A DNA stretch of 64,000 nucleotides from Lamellibrachia satsuma (lineage: Eukaryota; Annelida; Polychaeta; Sabellida; Siboglinidae), in the NCBI GenBank assembly GCA_033239005.1, contig BSQZ01000001.1, forward strand, positions 186,001 through 250,000, given 5' to 3'. Shown here piece by piece: positions 1 through 10,175 of the stretch (its first letter is position 1; each line of letters begins with the position of its first letter). Under the pieces are notes generated by a model. The model ran no database searches. It saw nothing but the letters and a program-made list of their open reading frames with translations, and had not been told where the DNA came from. Made by a program: the position numbers and the translations under genes.

Positions 1-326
1 GTACGCACGCACGCACGTGCGCACACGCTCACGCACAGTACAGCGATACGTAGAACAAAAAAAATTATATATCTTAAATTGACTAGTATTTTTCCAATTC
101 ACACAATTCCATATCACAACTGGCTGTGCCTGTGCAGCGAGACAATGTATTCCCGTCACGAGTGAATGATTGTTCGACACGGCTTTGTTTGCACCGCGAA
201 AAAAGGCAATTAACTAATTGACACCACGGATAAAAGTGAGTTAATCAGAGCAGCGAGTAGCTACTCTTTGTCTTTGACGACGAGCAATGTCTGGTGAGTT
301 AATAACCAAAGTATTTGGTCACCAGG

Positions 327-334
327 TATATAAG
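327..334 (+). promoter_or_regulatory. TATA box of the left histone-type gene
   Basis: TATATAAG lies 51 bases upstream of the ATG at 378. Transcription would start near 357, giving a 5' leader of about 20 bases, as is common in replication-dependent histone genes. The box is conserved in the other arm at 4497-4504. Confidence 0.65.
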
Positions 335-377
335 CACCGAGTGAACAGATGGGACCATAATTATCGCATCGATCATC

Positions 378-692
378 ATGAAAGCTCAGGTCCAGCGCAG
401 GTCAGCGAAGTCTTGGTCAGTTATCGAGAGGCAGCTTGACCGCACTTGTGGTCAGCTCCAGGTTCTGCACCGTCGCATCGAGGAACTGCGAGTGCGTCGT
501 GGACGTGTTACTAAGCAACGTCATGTTAGTTACACTAACTGCGTGCAGATGGAGCTTCAGGTGGTTGAGGGGATCTACTGTGCATATTACGAGTACGGCG
601 CGATGAAAGCCGACCAGCTAATTCAGCTCCATCAGCGGGATGACCCACGAGTGACCGTAGAAGACGAAAGTTTCTACGGCCGCGAGTGAAAT
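378..692 (+). CDS. 103-aa protein with histone-type 3' end, left copy
   Basis: Intronless ORF preceded by a TATA box and followed 12 bases after the stop by a perfect metazoan histone stem-loop. The product is not a recognisable histone. It has a basic N-terminal part (about residues 1-50, many Arg/Lys, a short amphipathic stretch compatible with a coiled coil: WSVIERQLDRTCGQLQVLHR), a middle tract with several Tyr, and an acidic end (VEDESFYGRE). No signal peptide or membrane segment is visible. The length equals that of histone H4 (103 aa) but no H4 motif is present. The copy in the other arm encodes an identical protein with one synonymous difference in 315 bases, whereas flanks differ much more. 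I infer a real, constrained, probably S-phase expressed gene of unknown function. It could be an extremely divergent chromatin protein or a mobile-element gene. Confidence 0.7.
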
Positions 693-703
693 TCAAAACA
701 AAT

Positions 704-719
704 GGCTCTTTTCAGAGCC
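704..719 (+). promoter_or_regulatory. Histone mRNA 3' stem-loop, left copy
   Basis: GGCTCTTTTCAGAGCC forms a 6-bp stem with a TTTC loop, exactly the consensus bound by SLBP in metazoan replication-dependent histone mRNAs. The 5' flank is A-rich (AAAACAAAT) and the 3' flank begins AACA, both as expected. It ends a non-polyadenylated mRNA in known histone genes. Confidence 0.9.
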
Positions 720-730
720 AACACGTTTTC

Positions 731-740
731 CCAAAAGAGG
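731..740 (+). promoter_or_regulatory. Histone downstream element (U7 site), left copy
   Basis: CCAAAAGAGG lies about 12 bases downstream of the stem-loop, at the spacing of the purine-rich element (AAAGAG core) that pairs with U7 snRNA. Present unchanged in the other arm at 4091-4100. Confidence 0.7.
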
Positions 741-1469
741 TTGTCACCACACAATTGTCGATCAACATAACGTACAGGCGTTGCATTTCTTAAGAACGTG
801 AAAAACAATATTTATGGTATCTTAAAATATGATCAACCCATGTTGCAGTTCAACGGCCGCTTGATAAAGTAAATATTAACGTATTTGTGCACTTGTTTCA
901 AGGATTGTGTGCAGCGTTTCATTTAATATTTGTCATAGGAATATTTATAGTTATTTCAATGAAACAGATGTGTGTATTTTGGCGTATATGCGTAATAATG
1001 ATTATATTTATCATTTATAATATACTAGGCTATTCAAATTATTTCACAAGATCAATCATACTTTAAAGGTATATCCGTTTGGGACGGTATAAATGCAAGG
1101 GTTAAACATTGTTTTCTAAACCTTTAGTTTTGTATGCCATTGCTCGTTCTCGTGTGCCGGACTATTAAGGTCAGTCAGTTTGCTTCAGCAAACTTGGCCA
1201 AGCCCAGTGACGTAGAAATATATCAGCGTTACGGGACAATGCCTTTGCGTCACGCGCGAGCGAATTCATCTTCTGACTGAGCGCAGATGAAAGAACATGT
1301 AATTGTGTTCTTATCAATGAGGAGACAAGTGAGTTAATCTGGAGTGACTATATACGCTTTCATTTAACTAGCTAATACTAATTGGTATGTTCGTGAAATT
1401 TCCGTATGACTGAGCGCAGAGAAAAAGAACAACGCCTAGGACCTGAGCATGAGGAGGAATTGGAGTTTT

Positions 1470-1914
1470 ATGAGTGAGAAGAGGCTATTTTGTATACGTC
1501 GACCAGATCGTCAACGTAGACTTCCCCTGTGGATCCCGACAATCGTTGGGTACCGAACCGGTGGAGAATGACTGCCGTGTAACGAATACCAGCACCATTG
1601 ACAGCATCAATGACAGCACCATTGACGGCTCACGGGCGCAGTTCTTTGGGGAGATTGCAAGAACGTCATCCGGTCCTGCGACTTTGAAAGGAATGATGTT
1701 GTCAAGTAGTGGAACGCACGATGAAAAGCGTGCAGGGCTATTTATGTGTTGAAAGGAATGGTGTTGTCAAGTAGTGGAACGCACGATGAAAAGCGTGCAG
1801 GGCTATTTATGTGTTGTACTGCTACGGAGAGATAGCGTTGACTGGACGTTGATAATACGATTGTCACCTTTCGAACAGTGTCCAGGAATATACTGCAATT
1901 AATAGTGTGAAACT
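1470..1914 (-). pseudogene. Non-LTR reverse transcriptase fragment, left arm
   Basis: Reads in the minus direction as the counterpart of the + strand fragment at 2980-3370. The recognisable part is the stretch before the RT palm (AGPDDVxA ... SxSTGSVPND), interrupted by small internal duplications of a 21-base stretch (ACCATTGACAGCATCAATGA type). The opposite-strand 92-aa ORF at 1474-1752 is a shadow. Confidence 0.55.
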
Positions 1915-1924
1915 GCCAATAGAT

Positions 1925-2118
1925 CTCAAAATATGATCAAACCCATGTTGCAGTTCAACGGCGGCTTGATAAAGTAAATATTAACGTATTTGTGCACTTG
2001 TTTCAAGGATTTCACTTAATATTTGTCATAGGAATATTTATAGTTATTTCAATGAAACAGATGTGTGTATTTTGGCGTATATGCGTAATAATGATTATAT
2101 TTATCATTTATAGAAACA
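1925..2118 (+). repeat. Second copy of arm segment 826-1018 at the arm/spacer border
   Basis: Starting at the AAAATATGATCAA motif, this stretch repeats the AT-rich segment that follows the left gene (826-1018) in the same orientation, with a short internal deletion of the GTGTGCAGCG part. It marks a secondary duplication at the inner end of the left arm. Confidence 0.75.
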
Positions 2119-2190
2119 GGGGAACCCACGTGAATATATTGCCTCATAAGAAACATAGGAACCCACGGGATACCAAGGAAAGCACTGAAA
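2113..2190 (+). repeat. Stub of the 58-bp satellite
   Basis: About 1.3 units of the satellite that forms the 5.2-7.6 kb array (AAGAAACATAGGAACCCACG). Its presence in the spacer links the palindrome and the satellite historically. Confidence 0.8.
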
Positions 2191-2204
2191 TGTTATAACT
2201 TTGT

Positions 2205-2460
2205 CATGTGATCGTCTAGGTGATGGAAGTCACACCCATGATCAGCATTGACTCACACAGTGCTTATTATTTTGAATATCCACTATTTTGATCATTACCA
2301 GACCTAAATAAAGTTAATTCTTTCGATGATTTGAAAAAAAATAGCAATTTTTTTATTAAATCAACGACATTTTTGGACACAATTAACCGGATTTGCAACA
2401 GGCTAAATCAATTGAGAAAACAGTTTTAAAGGAACGTCAAACGTATTACCAGAAACAACC
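2205..2460 (+). mobile_element. Fragment of an AT-rich dispersed element
   Basis: The stretch GATGGAAGTCACACCCAT and the following 150 bases (TCCACTATTTTGATC, ACCAGACCTAA) resemble 43460-43650, which lies inside a TIR-bounded element. I infer a truncated copy of the same family. Confidence 0.5.
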
Positions 2461-2765
2461 GCGTCACGCACGTGATGCAATACTCGATCGAAATGTTGAA
2501 GGTCGCGTGAATTTAGACCCATGGATACTTGTGTTGGTTGTAGAATAGTAGAATATCTTGTTTTACCATAACAACCACTAAGAACCCTTGATATACGGGG
2601 TATTTCGAAAAAAATAAAGGCGTTACGTTTCATTCGTGGGGTCGTAGATTAATCCCTGAAAGTTTGGCGCCTGAGGTGCAAGCCGTCTAGGAAGAAAACG
2701 TGAACATAGCCATAAGCATACAAACAAACACACGTTAGCTCAATTATAGTTAGATATGACGTCCA

Positions 2766-2850
2766 CTCGCTATAGCTCAGTTGGTAGAGCGGAAGATTGT
2801 GTTACGTGGGTGTCATCCTTAGATCAGCGGTTCGACTCCGTACCGCGGGA
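2766..2850 (+). tRNA. tRNA-Tyr-like gene or tRNA-derived sequence with intron-like insert
   Basis: A box (TAGCTCAGTTGG) and B box (GGTTCGACTCC) are both intact. D arm, anticodon arm and T arm can be drawn. The sequence after the anticodon region (TCCTTAGATC) and the roughly 13-base insertion at the position used by tRNA-Tyr introns point to tRNA-Tyr. The acceptor stem pairs at 5 of 7 positions (CTCGCTA with CCGCGGG) and the expected GTA anticodon reads GTG. This is more likely a decayed gene or a SINE head than a working tRNA. Confidence 0.5.
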
Positions 2851-2979
2851 ACGCTATTTAAAAAAATCTGCTTAATATTAGTTGTAAAGTTACGTTGCTT
2901 TGTGGGATTTCCACAGCTAAACTGCAAAGGCGTAGTGAGACTAGTGTGTGATGTTGGATTTGCCATTGCGATCTAATGA

Positions 2980-3370
2980 CAGTTTCACACTATTAATTGC
3001 AGTATATTACAGGACACTGTTCGAAATGTGACAATCGTATTATCAACGTCCAATCAACACTATCTCTCCGTAGCAGTACAACACATAAATAGCCCTGCAC
3101 GCTTTTCATCGTGCGTTCCACTACTTGACAACACCATTCCTTTCAAAGTCGCAGGACCGGATGACGTTCTTGCAATCTCCCCAAAGAACTGCGCCCGTGA
3201 GCCGTCAATGGTGCTGTCATTGATGCTGTCAATGGTGCTGGCATTCGTTACACAGCAGTCATTCTCCACCGGTTCGGTACCCAACGATTGTTGGGATCCA
3301 CAGGGGAAATCTATGTTCACGATCTGGTCAACGTATACAAAATAGCCTCTTCTCACTCATAACAATCCAT
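2980..3370 (+). pseudogene. Non-LTR reverse transcriptase fragment, right arm
   Basis: An open stretch from 3028 to 3345 includes KVAGPDDVLAISPKNCARE and SFSTGSVPND, the conserved region just before the first RT palm motif in CR1/Jockey/RTE-type elements. The expected following IFKKG motif is frame-shifted. Only this small piece survives. Confidence 0.6.
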
Positions 3371-4090
3371 TTCCTCCTCATGCTCAGGTCCTAGGCGTTG
3401 TTCTTTTTCTCTGCGCTCAGCCATACGGAAATTTCACGAACATACCAATTAGTATTAGCTAGTTAAATGAAAGCGTATATAGTCACTCCAGATTAACTCA
3501 TTTGTCTTCTCATTGACGAGAACACAATTAAATGTTCTTTCATCTGCGCTCAGCCAGAAGATGAATTCGCTCGCGCGTGACGCAAAGGCATTGTCCCGTA
3601 ACACTGACATATTTCTACGTCACTGGGCTTGGCCAAGTTTGCTGAAGCAAACTGACTGACCTTAGTAGTCCGGCACACGAGAACGAGCAATGGCATACAA
3701 AACTAAAGGTTTAGAAAACAATGTTTAACCCTTGCATTTATACCGTCCCAAACGGATATACCTTTAAAGTATGATTGTTTTTGTGAAATAATTTGAATTA
3801 CCTAGCACATTATAAATGATAGATATAATCATTATTACGCATATACGCCAAAATACACACATCTGTTTCATTGAAATAACTATAAATATTCCTATGACAA
3901 ATATTAAGTGAAACGCTGCACACAATCCTTGAAGCAAGTGCACAAATACGTTAATATTTACTTTATCAAGCCGCCATTGAATTGCAACATGGGTTTGGTT
4001 ATATACTGAGATACCATAAATATTGTTTTTCACGTTCTTAAGAAATGCAACGCCTGTACGTTATGTTGATCGACAATTGTGTGGTGACAA

Positions 4091-4127
4091 CCTCTTTTGG
4101 GAAAACGTGTTGGCTCTGAAAAGAGCC
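4091..4127 (-). promoter_or_regulatory. Histone-type 3' end of the right gene (stem-loop and downstream element)
   Basis: Minus-strand stem-loop at 4127-4112 is identical to the left copy. The purine-rich U7-type element lies at 4100-4091. Every base from the stem-loop through the downstream element is preserved between arms. Confidence 0.9.
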
Positions 4128-4138
4128 ATTTGTTTTGA

Positions 4139-4453
4139 GTTTCACTCGCGGCCGTAGAAACTTTCGTCTTCTACGGTCACTCGTGGGTCATCCCGCTGAT
4201 GGAGCTGAATTAGCTGGTCGGCTTTCATCGCGCCGTACTCGTAATATGCACAGTAGATCCCCTCAACCACCTGAAGCTCCATCTGCACGCAGTTAGTGTA
4301 ACTAACATGACGTTGCTTAGTAACACGTCCACGACGCACTCGCAGTTCCTCGATGCGGCGGTGCAGAACCTGGAGCTGACCACAAGTGCGGTCAAGCTGC
4401 CTCTCGATAACTGACCAAGACTTCGCTGACCTGCGCTGGACCTGAGCTTTCAT
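4139..4453 (-). CDS. 103-aa protein with histone-type 3' end, right copy
   Basis: Encodes the same 103 residues as the left copy. The only CDS difference I find is CGT/CGC at one Arg codon. Its TATA box is at 4504-4497 and its 3' stem-loop at 4127-4112. The two genes are convergent, their 3' ends pointing at the spacer. Same description and uncertainty as the left copy: not a recognisable histone, basic N-terminus with possible coiled coil, acidic C-terminus, unknown function. Confidence 0.7.
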
Positions 4454-4496
4454 GATGATCGATGCGATAATTATGGTCCCATCTGATCACTCGGTG

Positions 4497-4504
4497 CTTA
4501 TATA
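4497..4504 (-). promoter_or_regulatory. TATA box of the right histone-type gene
   Basis: Minus strand reads TATATAAG, followed by GCACCGAG as in the left arm, at the same distance from the ATG. Confidence 0.65.
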
Positions 4505-4888
4505 CCTGTTGACCAAGTACTTTGGTTATTAACTCACCAGACATTGCTCGCCGTCAAAGACAAAGAGTAGCTACTCGCTACTCTGATTAACTCACTTTTA
4601 TCCCTGCTGTCAATTAGTTAATTGCCTTTTATCGCGGTGCAAACAAAGCCGTGTCGAACAATCATTCACTCGTGACGGGAATACATTGTCTCGCAGCACA
4701 GGCACAGCCAGTTGTCATATGGAATTGTGTGAATTTTTTGTGTTAACGTAACTGCAGAAAATACTAGTTAATTTCAGATATATAATTTGTTTTGTTCTAC
4801 GTATCGCTGTACTGTGCGCATGAGTGTGTGTGCGTGTGCACATGCGTGCGTACGTGCGTGCGTGTGTGCGTATTGCACGCTGTATTGC

Positions 4889-5212
4889 ACGTGAGCTTTC
4901 ATGATGATCGATGTGAGACTTGTGATTCCATCTGTTCAGTCGATGCGTGTGTACTTGCTGAGCAAGAACCTTTGTAATTAACACACCTGACAGTACTCGC
5001 CGTAAAATACAAAAAGTAACTACTCGCTTCACATAGACTCACTTTCATCTCTGTTGTCAAATAGTGAAGTGCCTTTTCTCCCAGTGCAAAAACAAAGCTC
5101 TACTGAACACTCATTCATCCGTTACGGGAATCCATTATCTCACTACACAGACACAGGAAATTGTCACACGAAATTGCTGACATTCAAGTGTGAACGTAAC
5201 TAGTAGAACACT
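4889..5212 (-). pseudogene. Third, decayed copy of the promoter/start region
   Basis: Compares with 4443-4760 (GAGCTTTCATGATGATCGATG and the following promoter sequence), but is much more diverged. The TATA box is destroyed (TGTGTACTTGCTGAGC in its place) and no coding sequence beyond the first codons is attached. It abuts the satellite at 5212. Confidence 0.7.
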
Positions 5213-7625
5213 GGTGAATATATTGCCTCATAAGAAACATAGGAACCCACGGGATACCAAGGAAAACTCTGGTGAATATATTGCCTCATAAGAAACAGAG
5301 GAACCCACGGGATACCAAGGAAAGCACTGGTGAATATATTGTCTCATAAGAAACACAGGAACCCACGGGATACCAAGGAAAGGTCTGGTGAATATATTGC
5401 CTCATAAGAAACATAGGAACCCACGGGATACCAAGGAAAGCTCTGGTGAATATATTGCCTCATAAGAAACAGAGGAACCCACAGGATACCAAGGAAAACA
5501 CTGGTGAATATATTGCCTCATAAGAAACACAGGAACTCACGGGATACCAAGGAAAGCTCTGCAGAATATATTGCCTCATAAGAAACATAGGAACCCACGG
5601 GATACCAAGGTAAGCACTGGAGAATATATTGCCTCATAAGAAACAGAGGAACCCACGGGATACCAAGGAAAGCACTGGAGAATATATTGCCTCATAAGAA
5701 ACAGAGGAACCCACGGGATACCAAGGAAAGCTCTGGTGAATATATTGCCTCATAAGAAACAGAGGAACCCACAGGATACCAATGAAAGCTCTGCAGAATA
5801 TATTGCCTCATAAGAAACATAGGAACCCACGGGATACCAAGGTAAGCACTGGAGAATATATTGCCTCATAAGAAACATAGGAACCCACGGGATACCAAGG
5901 AAAGCACTGGATAATATATTGCCTCACAAGAAACAGAGGAACCCACGGGATACCAAGGAAAGCACTGGAGAATATATTGCCTCACAAGAAACAGAGGAAC
6001 CCACGGGATACCAAGGAAAGCACTGGAGAATATATTGCCTCACAAGAAACAGAGGAACCCACGGGATACCAAGGAAAGCTCTGGAGAATATATTGCCTCA
6101 TAAGAAACAGAGGAACCCACGGGATACAAAGGAAAGCACTGGAGAATATATTGCCTCATAAGAAACAGAGGAACCCACGGGATACCAAGGTAAGCACTGG
6201 AGAATATATTGCCTCATAAGAAACAGAGGAACCCACGGGATACCAAGGAAAGCTCTGGTGAATATATTGCCTCATAAGAAACAGAGGAACCCACAGGATA
6301 CCAAGGAAAACACTGGTGAATATATTGCCTCATAAGAAACACAGGAACTCACGGGATACCAAGGAAAGCTCTGCAGAATATATTGCCTCATAAGAAACAT
6401 AGGAACCCACGGGATACCAAGGTAAGCACTGGAGAATATATTGCCTCATAAGAAACAGAGGAACCCACGGGATACAAAGGAAAGCACTGGAGAATATATT
6501 GCCTCATAAGAAACAGAGGAACCCACGGGATACCAAGGTAAGCTCTGGAGAATATATTGCCTCATAAGAAACAGAGGAACCCACGGGATACCAAGGAAAG
6601 CACTGGGGAATATATTGTCTCATAAGAAACACAGGAACCCACGGGATACCAAGGAAAGCACTGGAGAATATATTGCCTCATAAGAAACATAGGAAAGCAC
6701 TGGAGAATATATTGCCTCACAAGAAACAGAGGAACCCACGGGATACCAAGGAAAGCTCTGGTGAATATATTGCCTCATAAGAAACAGAGGAACCCACGGG
6801 ATACCAAGGAAAGCACTGGGGAATATATTGCCTCATAAGAAACAGAGGAACCCACGGGATACCAAGGAAAGCACTGGAGAATATATTGCCTCATAAGAAA
6901 CAGAGGAACCCACGGGATACCAAGGAAAGCTCTGGTGAATATATTGCCTCATAAGAAACAGAGGAACCCACGGGATACCAAGGAAAGCACTGGGGAATAT
7001 ATTGTCTCATAAGAAACACAGGAACCCACGGGATACCAAGGAAAGCACTGGAGAATATATTGCCTCATAAGAAACATAGGAAAGCACTGGAGAATATATT
7101 GCCTCACAAGAAACAGAGGAACCCACGGGATACCAAGGAAAGCTCTGGTGAATATATTGCCTCATAAGAAACAGAGGAACCCACGGGATACCAAGGAAAG
7201 CACTGGGGAATATATTGCCTCATAAGAAACAGAGGAACCCACGGGATACCAAGGAAAGCACTGGAGAATATATTGCCTCATAAGAAACAGAGGAACCCAC
7301 GGGATACCAAGGAAAGCTCTGGTGAATATATTGCCTCATAAGAAACATAGGAACCCACGGGATACCAAGGAAAGCTCTGCAGAATATATTGCCTCATAAG
7401 AAACATAGGAACCCACGGGATACAAAGGTAAGCACTGGAGAATATATTGCCTCATAAGAAACAGAGGAACCCACGGGATACCAAGGAAAGCTCTGGTGAA
7501 TATATTGCCTCATAAGAAACAGAGGAACCCACGGGATACCAAGGAAAGCACTGGGGAATATATTGCCTCATAAGAAACAGAGGAACCCACGGGATACCAA
7601 GGAAAGCTCTGGCGAATATATTGCT
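5213..7625 (+). repeat. 58-bp satellite array, about 41 units
   Basis: The unit starts GAATATATTGCCTCATAAGA and ends with an AAGCACTGG type motif. Variants at a few fixed positions (ACAGAGG/ACATAGG/ACACAGG, GCACTGG/GCTCTGG/GCTCTGC) shift along the array. A 39-bp truncated unit occurs twice, at about 6691 and 7078, 387 bp apart (six full units plus one truncated), showing a higher-order duplication. Because 58 is not a multiple of 3 the array is open in cycling frames, which gives spurious short ORFs. Confidence 0.95.
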
Positions 7626-7822
7626 GATAATTATTATATGTACGATTCGGTTGAAGTTAAAGTTTCAGGTAAGCAACTATGCTATCTGCAAGCTGTTGAT
7701 CAACTTATAATGTAATATTAAAAATCTTACTATATAATCCATGCATATATTTAGCTTGTATGTATGAAACGTATGAACATATTTCTTCACATCTCGGGCT
7801 CGACCTTTCAGGGGCCTTTCCC

Positions 7823-7826
<4 letters not shown>

Positions 7827-7920
<94 letters not shown>

Positions 7921-7930
7921 TGCCTCTCTC
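7827..7930 (+). repeat. (CT)n microsatellite
   Basis: Almost pure CT repeat of about 95 bases, followed by tetranucleotide tracts (GTAT)n at 7997-8018 and (CCCT)n at 8074-8092. Confidence 0.95.
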
Positions 7931-8094
7931 TCCTCTCTCCCTCCTTATAATGTAATATTAAACAATGTTACTCTATATACCAAGTATGTTTTCAGTACGT
8001 ATGTATGTATGTATGTATCTTTGAAAATCTTTCTACACGCTTCGCATCTCTGGCTGGAACTTTCAGGGGCCCCTCCCTCCCTCCCTCCCTCCCA

Positions 8095-8640
8095 TATTTA
8101 AACCAAAGTGACAACCGGAGGCTGGACATATTCCAATTATGTCTAGTAAGGATCCTAAAAATTAGATGGCCGTATGTTAATCCAAATTAAAACATCCTGA
8201 ATAACAGTTTAGAAACATTTGCCTATGTTGTTGACCACGGACCACTTAGTATTAATTGAAAGAAGCTTCACCAATAGCCAGGCTCGCAGTTGATAAATAA
8301 ATTTCCAGTTGTAGACAGCGAACATGTACTTGCGTGGGTTCGCCCGTTAGCAATATCGTGTGATGTATCGCGTAATAATTCGTCGAGAGTGCCAGTAACG
8401 AGTCAAAGGAAATATTCTTTCTGGTTCATTACTAGTAGAGTCATATGACCATTTATCATTGCCGTTGACGTCATTATGAGCACAGCGTGGGGTCTGTGGA
8501 CATACGTTAATCGTCGTCGCTTATTGGAAGCGTAGGCCTACAAATTACAGTTGTACAAGCGCTACTGACTAAATAACTGACATGCCGCCAACATGGAATC
8601 TAGAAGGGACAATGGTAGAGGATGGTACATTATTTAAGGT
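8095..8640. other. Unassigned sequence
   Basis: Mixed-composition DNA with no long ORF, no recognised element and no RNA gene that I can support. Confidence 0.4.
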
Positions 8641-8940
8641 ATGGTTCAACCATTAATAAAGGTTTGGTTCACATGGTCCCAAGGTTTGGTTCACATGGTC
8701 CAAAGGTTTGGTTGAACCGTTAACACAGGTTTGGTTAACATGGTCCCAAGGTTTAGTTCACGTGGTCACAATGTTGGTTCACATGGTCCCAAGGTTTGGT
8801 TCACATGGTCCCAAGATTTGGTTCGCATGGTCCCAACGTTTGGTTCACATGGTCCAAATGTTTGGTTCAACCGTTAACAAAGGTTTGGTTCATATGGTCG
8901 CAAGGTTTGGTTCACGTGGTCCTAATGTTCGGGTTACACT
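8640..8940 (+). repeat. 22-bp minisatellite
   Basis: About 13 degenerate units of AAGGTTTGGTTCACATGGTC plus CC, with interspersed variants carrying AACCGTTAACA instead of the CACATGG part. Confidence 0.85.
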
Positions 8941-9589
8941 TCGCTTGCGCCTTTATTGGTAAGATGGTAATTTATGATATTAGTCTAATGGAATATAGGC
9001 TTCTTTTGTTTTTTTGTGAAGAATATTTGTTTGTGACACAGTATGTAAATACAGTATGTAAATATTATTTTATTGATACCATATTCCTAATTGTATGTGT
9101 TGGCAATATTGTGACGATAACTTAATTTGTGTCATGACAGAGCATGTAAAAATTGTGTAGTCAACATCCTTTACTGGTCGGTTGTAAATGCTACGTTGAC
9201 TACACATTACACATCTTTCGTGATTTACTCACCAGATAGTTCTTGGAAACAAGATTTCAACGTTTTGAGCGTACATGGGCCACTAAGAAATGTATTGTTT
9301 CTTGTTTGACTCAATTAATTAGTTTTTTTTTATGCATTTTATGGACGGGGCAAGTGCTAACCCCAAATATGGTAGTAATACACATTCTGGGCCATTATAA
9401 TGTATCAAATATATACATCAAATTCAATCTGTGCACAGACTTGATGATACCAAGGTTCGCATTTAACACACAAACACGAATTCCTGCGCTGGCTATATGT
9501 AAGATAACGTTGACTCTTCTTCTTATTCTTCTTCCGACACAACAAGGAGTCACCACGTGCCTTCATCTTCTACTCCCCCCTTGTCCATA

Positions 9590-9850
9590 GCGGGCGGGAG
9601 GCACATTACTTAGTTTGTTCCGCCCTCTGAACTAGCCGTCTGCACCTGTCACGATCTCCTGCCACTCTCTCCCACTGTTGGCTGTTCACCCCTGCCCCTT
9701 CGAGAGCTCTCTTAACGCTGTCCCTCCATCTTAATTTCGCTTCTCCTTCTAACACCCTATTCCGTTTTCTCTTTTTTTCTCTTTTTCAATATCTCGTCAC
9801 TCATTCTCTGTTTGTGTCCTGCCCAACGCAGTATGCTCCCCACTACATAT
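9590..9850 (-). pseudogene. C-terminal end of a non-LTR retrotransposon ORF
   Basis: The minus strand reads an open segment with ILRWAGHKQRM, then a basic stretch, then KLRWRDSVKRAL, EGAGVNSQQW and DRDRCRRLVQRAEQ. This RWAGH ... W.D.VKRD ... DR..WR order is the typical extreme C-terminus of RTE/R2-like polyproteins. A purine-rich tail (AAGAAGAATAAGAAGAAG on the minus strand, near 9515-9540) follows. The rest of the element is absent. Confidence 0.6.
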
Positions 9851-10163
9851 TTTCAGGTGTTTTTGCATTCAGCGTCCACACTAATTATTCTGGCTGACAC
9901 ATCCTGCCTTTCCGAGCTTTTTGTTTGAATTAATTGGATGCAAGCTTTCAGATGAGAATTCAGCTTGCGGAATACTTCTCATTTCGTCATTAAAAGGATG
10001 CATTGCCTTGCACAGCTGCTGCAACATATTATCTGCAATCGCATATTTGGCGGCTCTCTTTGCTCGACGTTGCTAGAAACAACCCTAGCGACAAGTATAT
10101 GAAGAGGAGATCAAATTAAAGTTTCTCTTTAAAGATACTGAAATCTCAATTAAGAAAGATAGT

Positions 10164-10175
10164 GGAATTAGAATT
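10164..10175 (+). repeat. Target-site duplication, left copy
   Basis: GGAATTAGAATT, identical to 13498-13509, flanks the rearranged RTE insertion. Confidence 0.8.

Larger units (their letters stand above)
1..1914 (+). repeat. Left arm of a large inverted repeat
   Basis: This arm reappears in reverse complement at about 2980-4832. It holds, outward to inward, a GC/CA-rich simple tract, a promoter with TATA box, a 103-aa ORF with histone-type 3' end, AT-rich sequence, and an antisense fragment of a non-LTR reverse transcriptase. It may continue beyond the left edge of the window. It differs from the right arm by a 65-bp tandem duplication (units starting at 1686 and 1751). Noncoding parts differ by roughly 5 percent by eye, while the ORF and its 3' signal are nearly identical. 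Confidence 0.9.
2980..4832 (-). repeat. Right arm of the large inverted repeat
   Basis: Reverse complement of 1-1914. It begins with CAGTTTCACACTATTAATTG, matching the inner end of the left arm, and ends in the GT-rich tract that mirrors the CA-rich start of the window. It lacks the 65-bp duplication of the left arm. Confidence 0.9.

Noticed and set aside
378..692. Calling the 103-aa ORF histone H4 because of equal length and histone-type 3' end
   Set aside because: None of the conserved H4 motifs is present. Length alone is not evidence.
1474..1752. 92-aa ORF in the left arm and its 98-aa counterpart at 3356-3060
   Set aside because: The opposite strand encodes recognisable RT sequence, so these are antisense shadows.
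5213..7625. CRISPR-like array
   Set aside because: Units are directly adjacent without variable spacers, and the genome is animal. It is a satellite.
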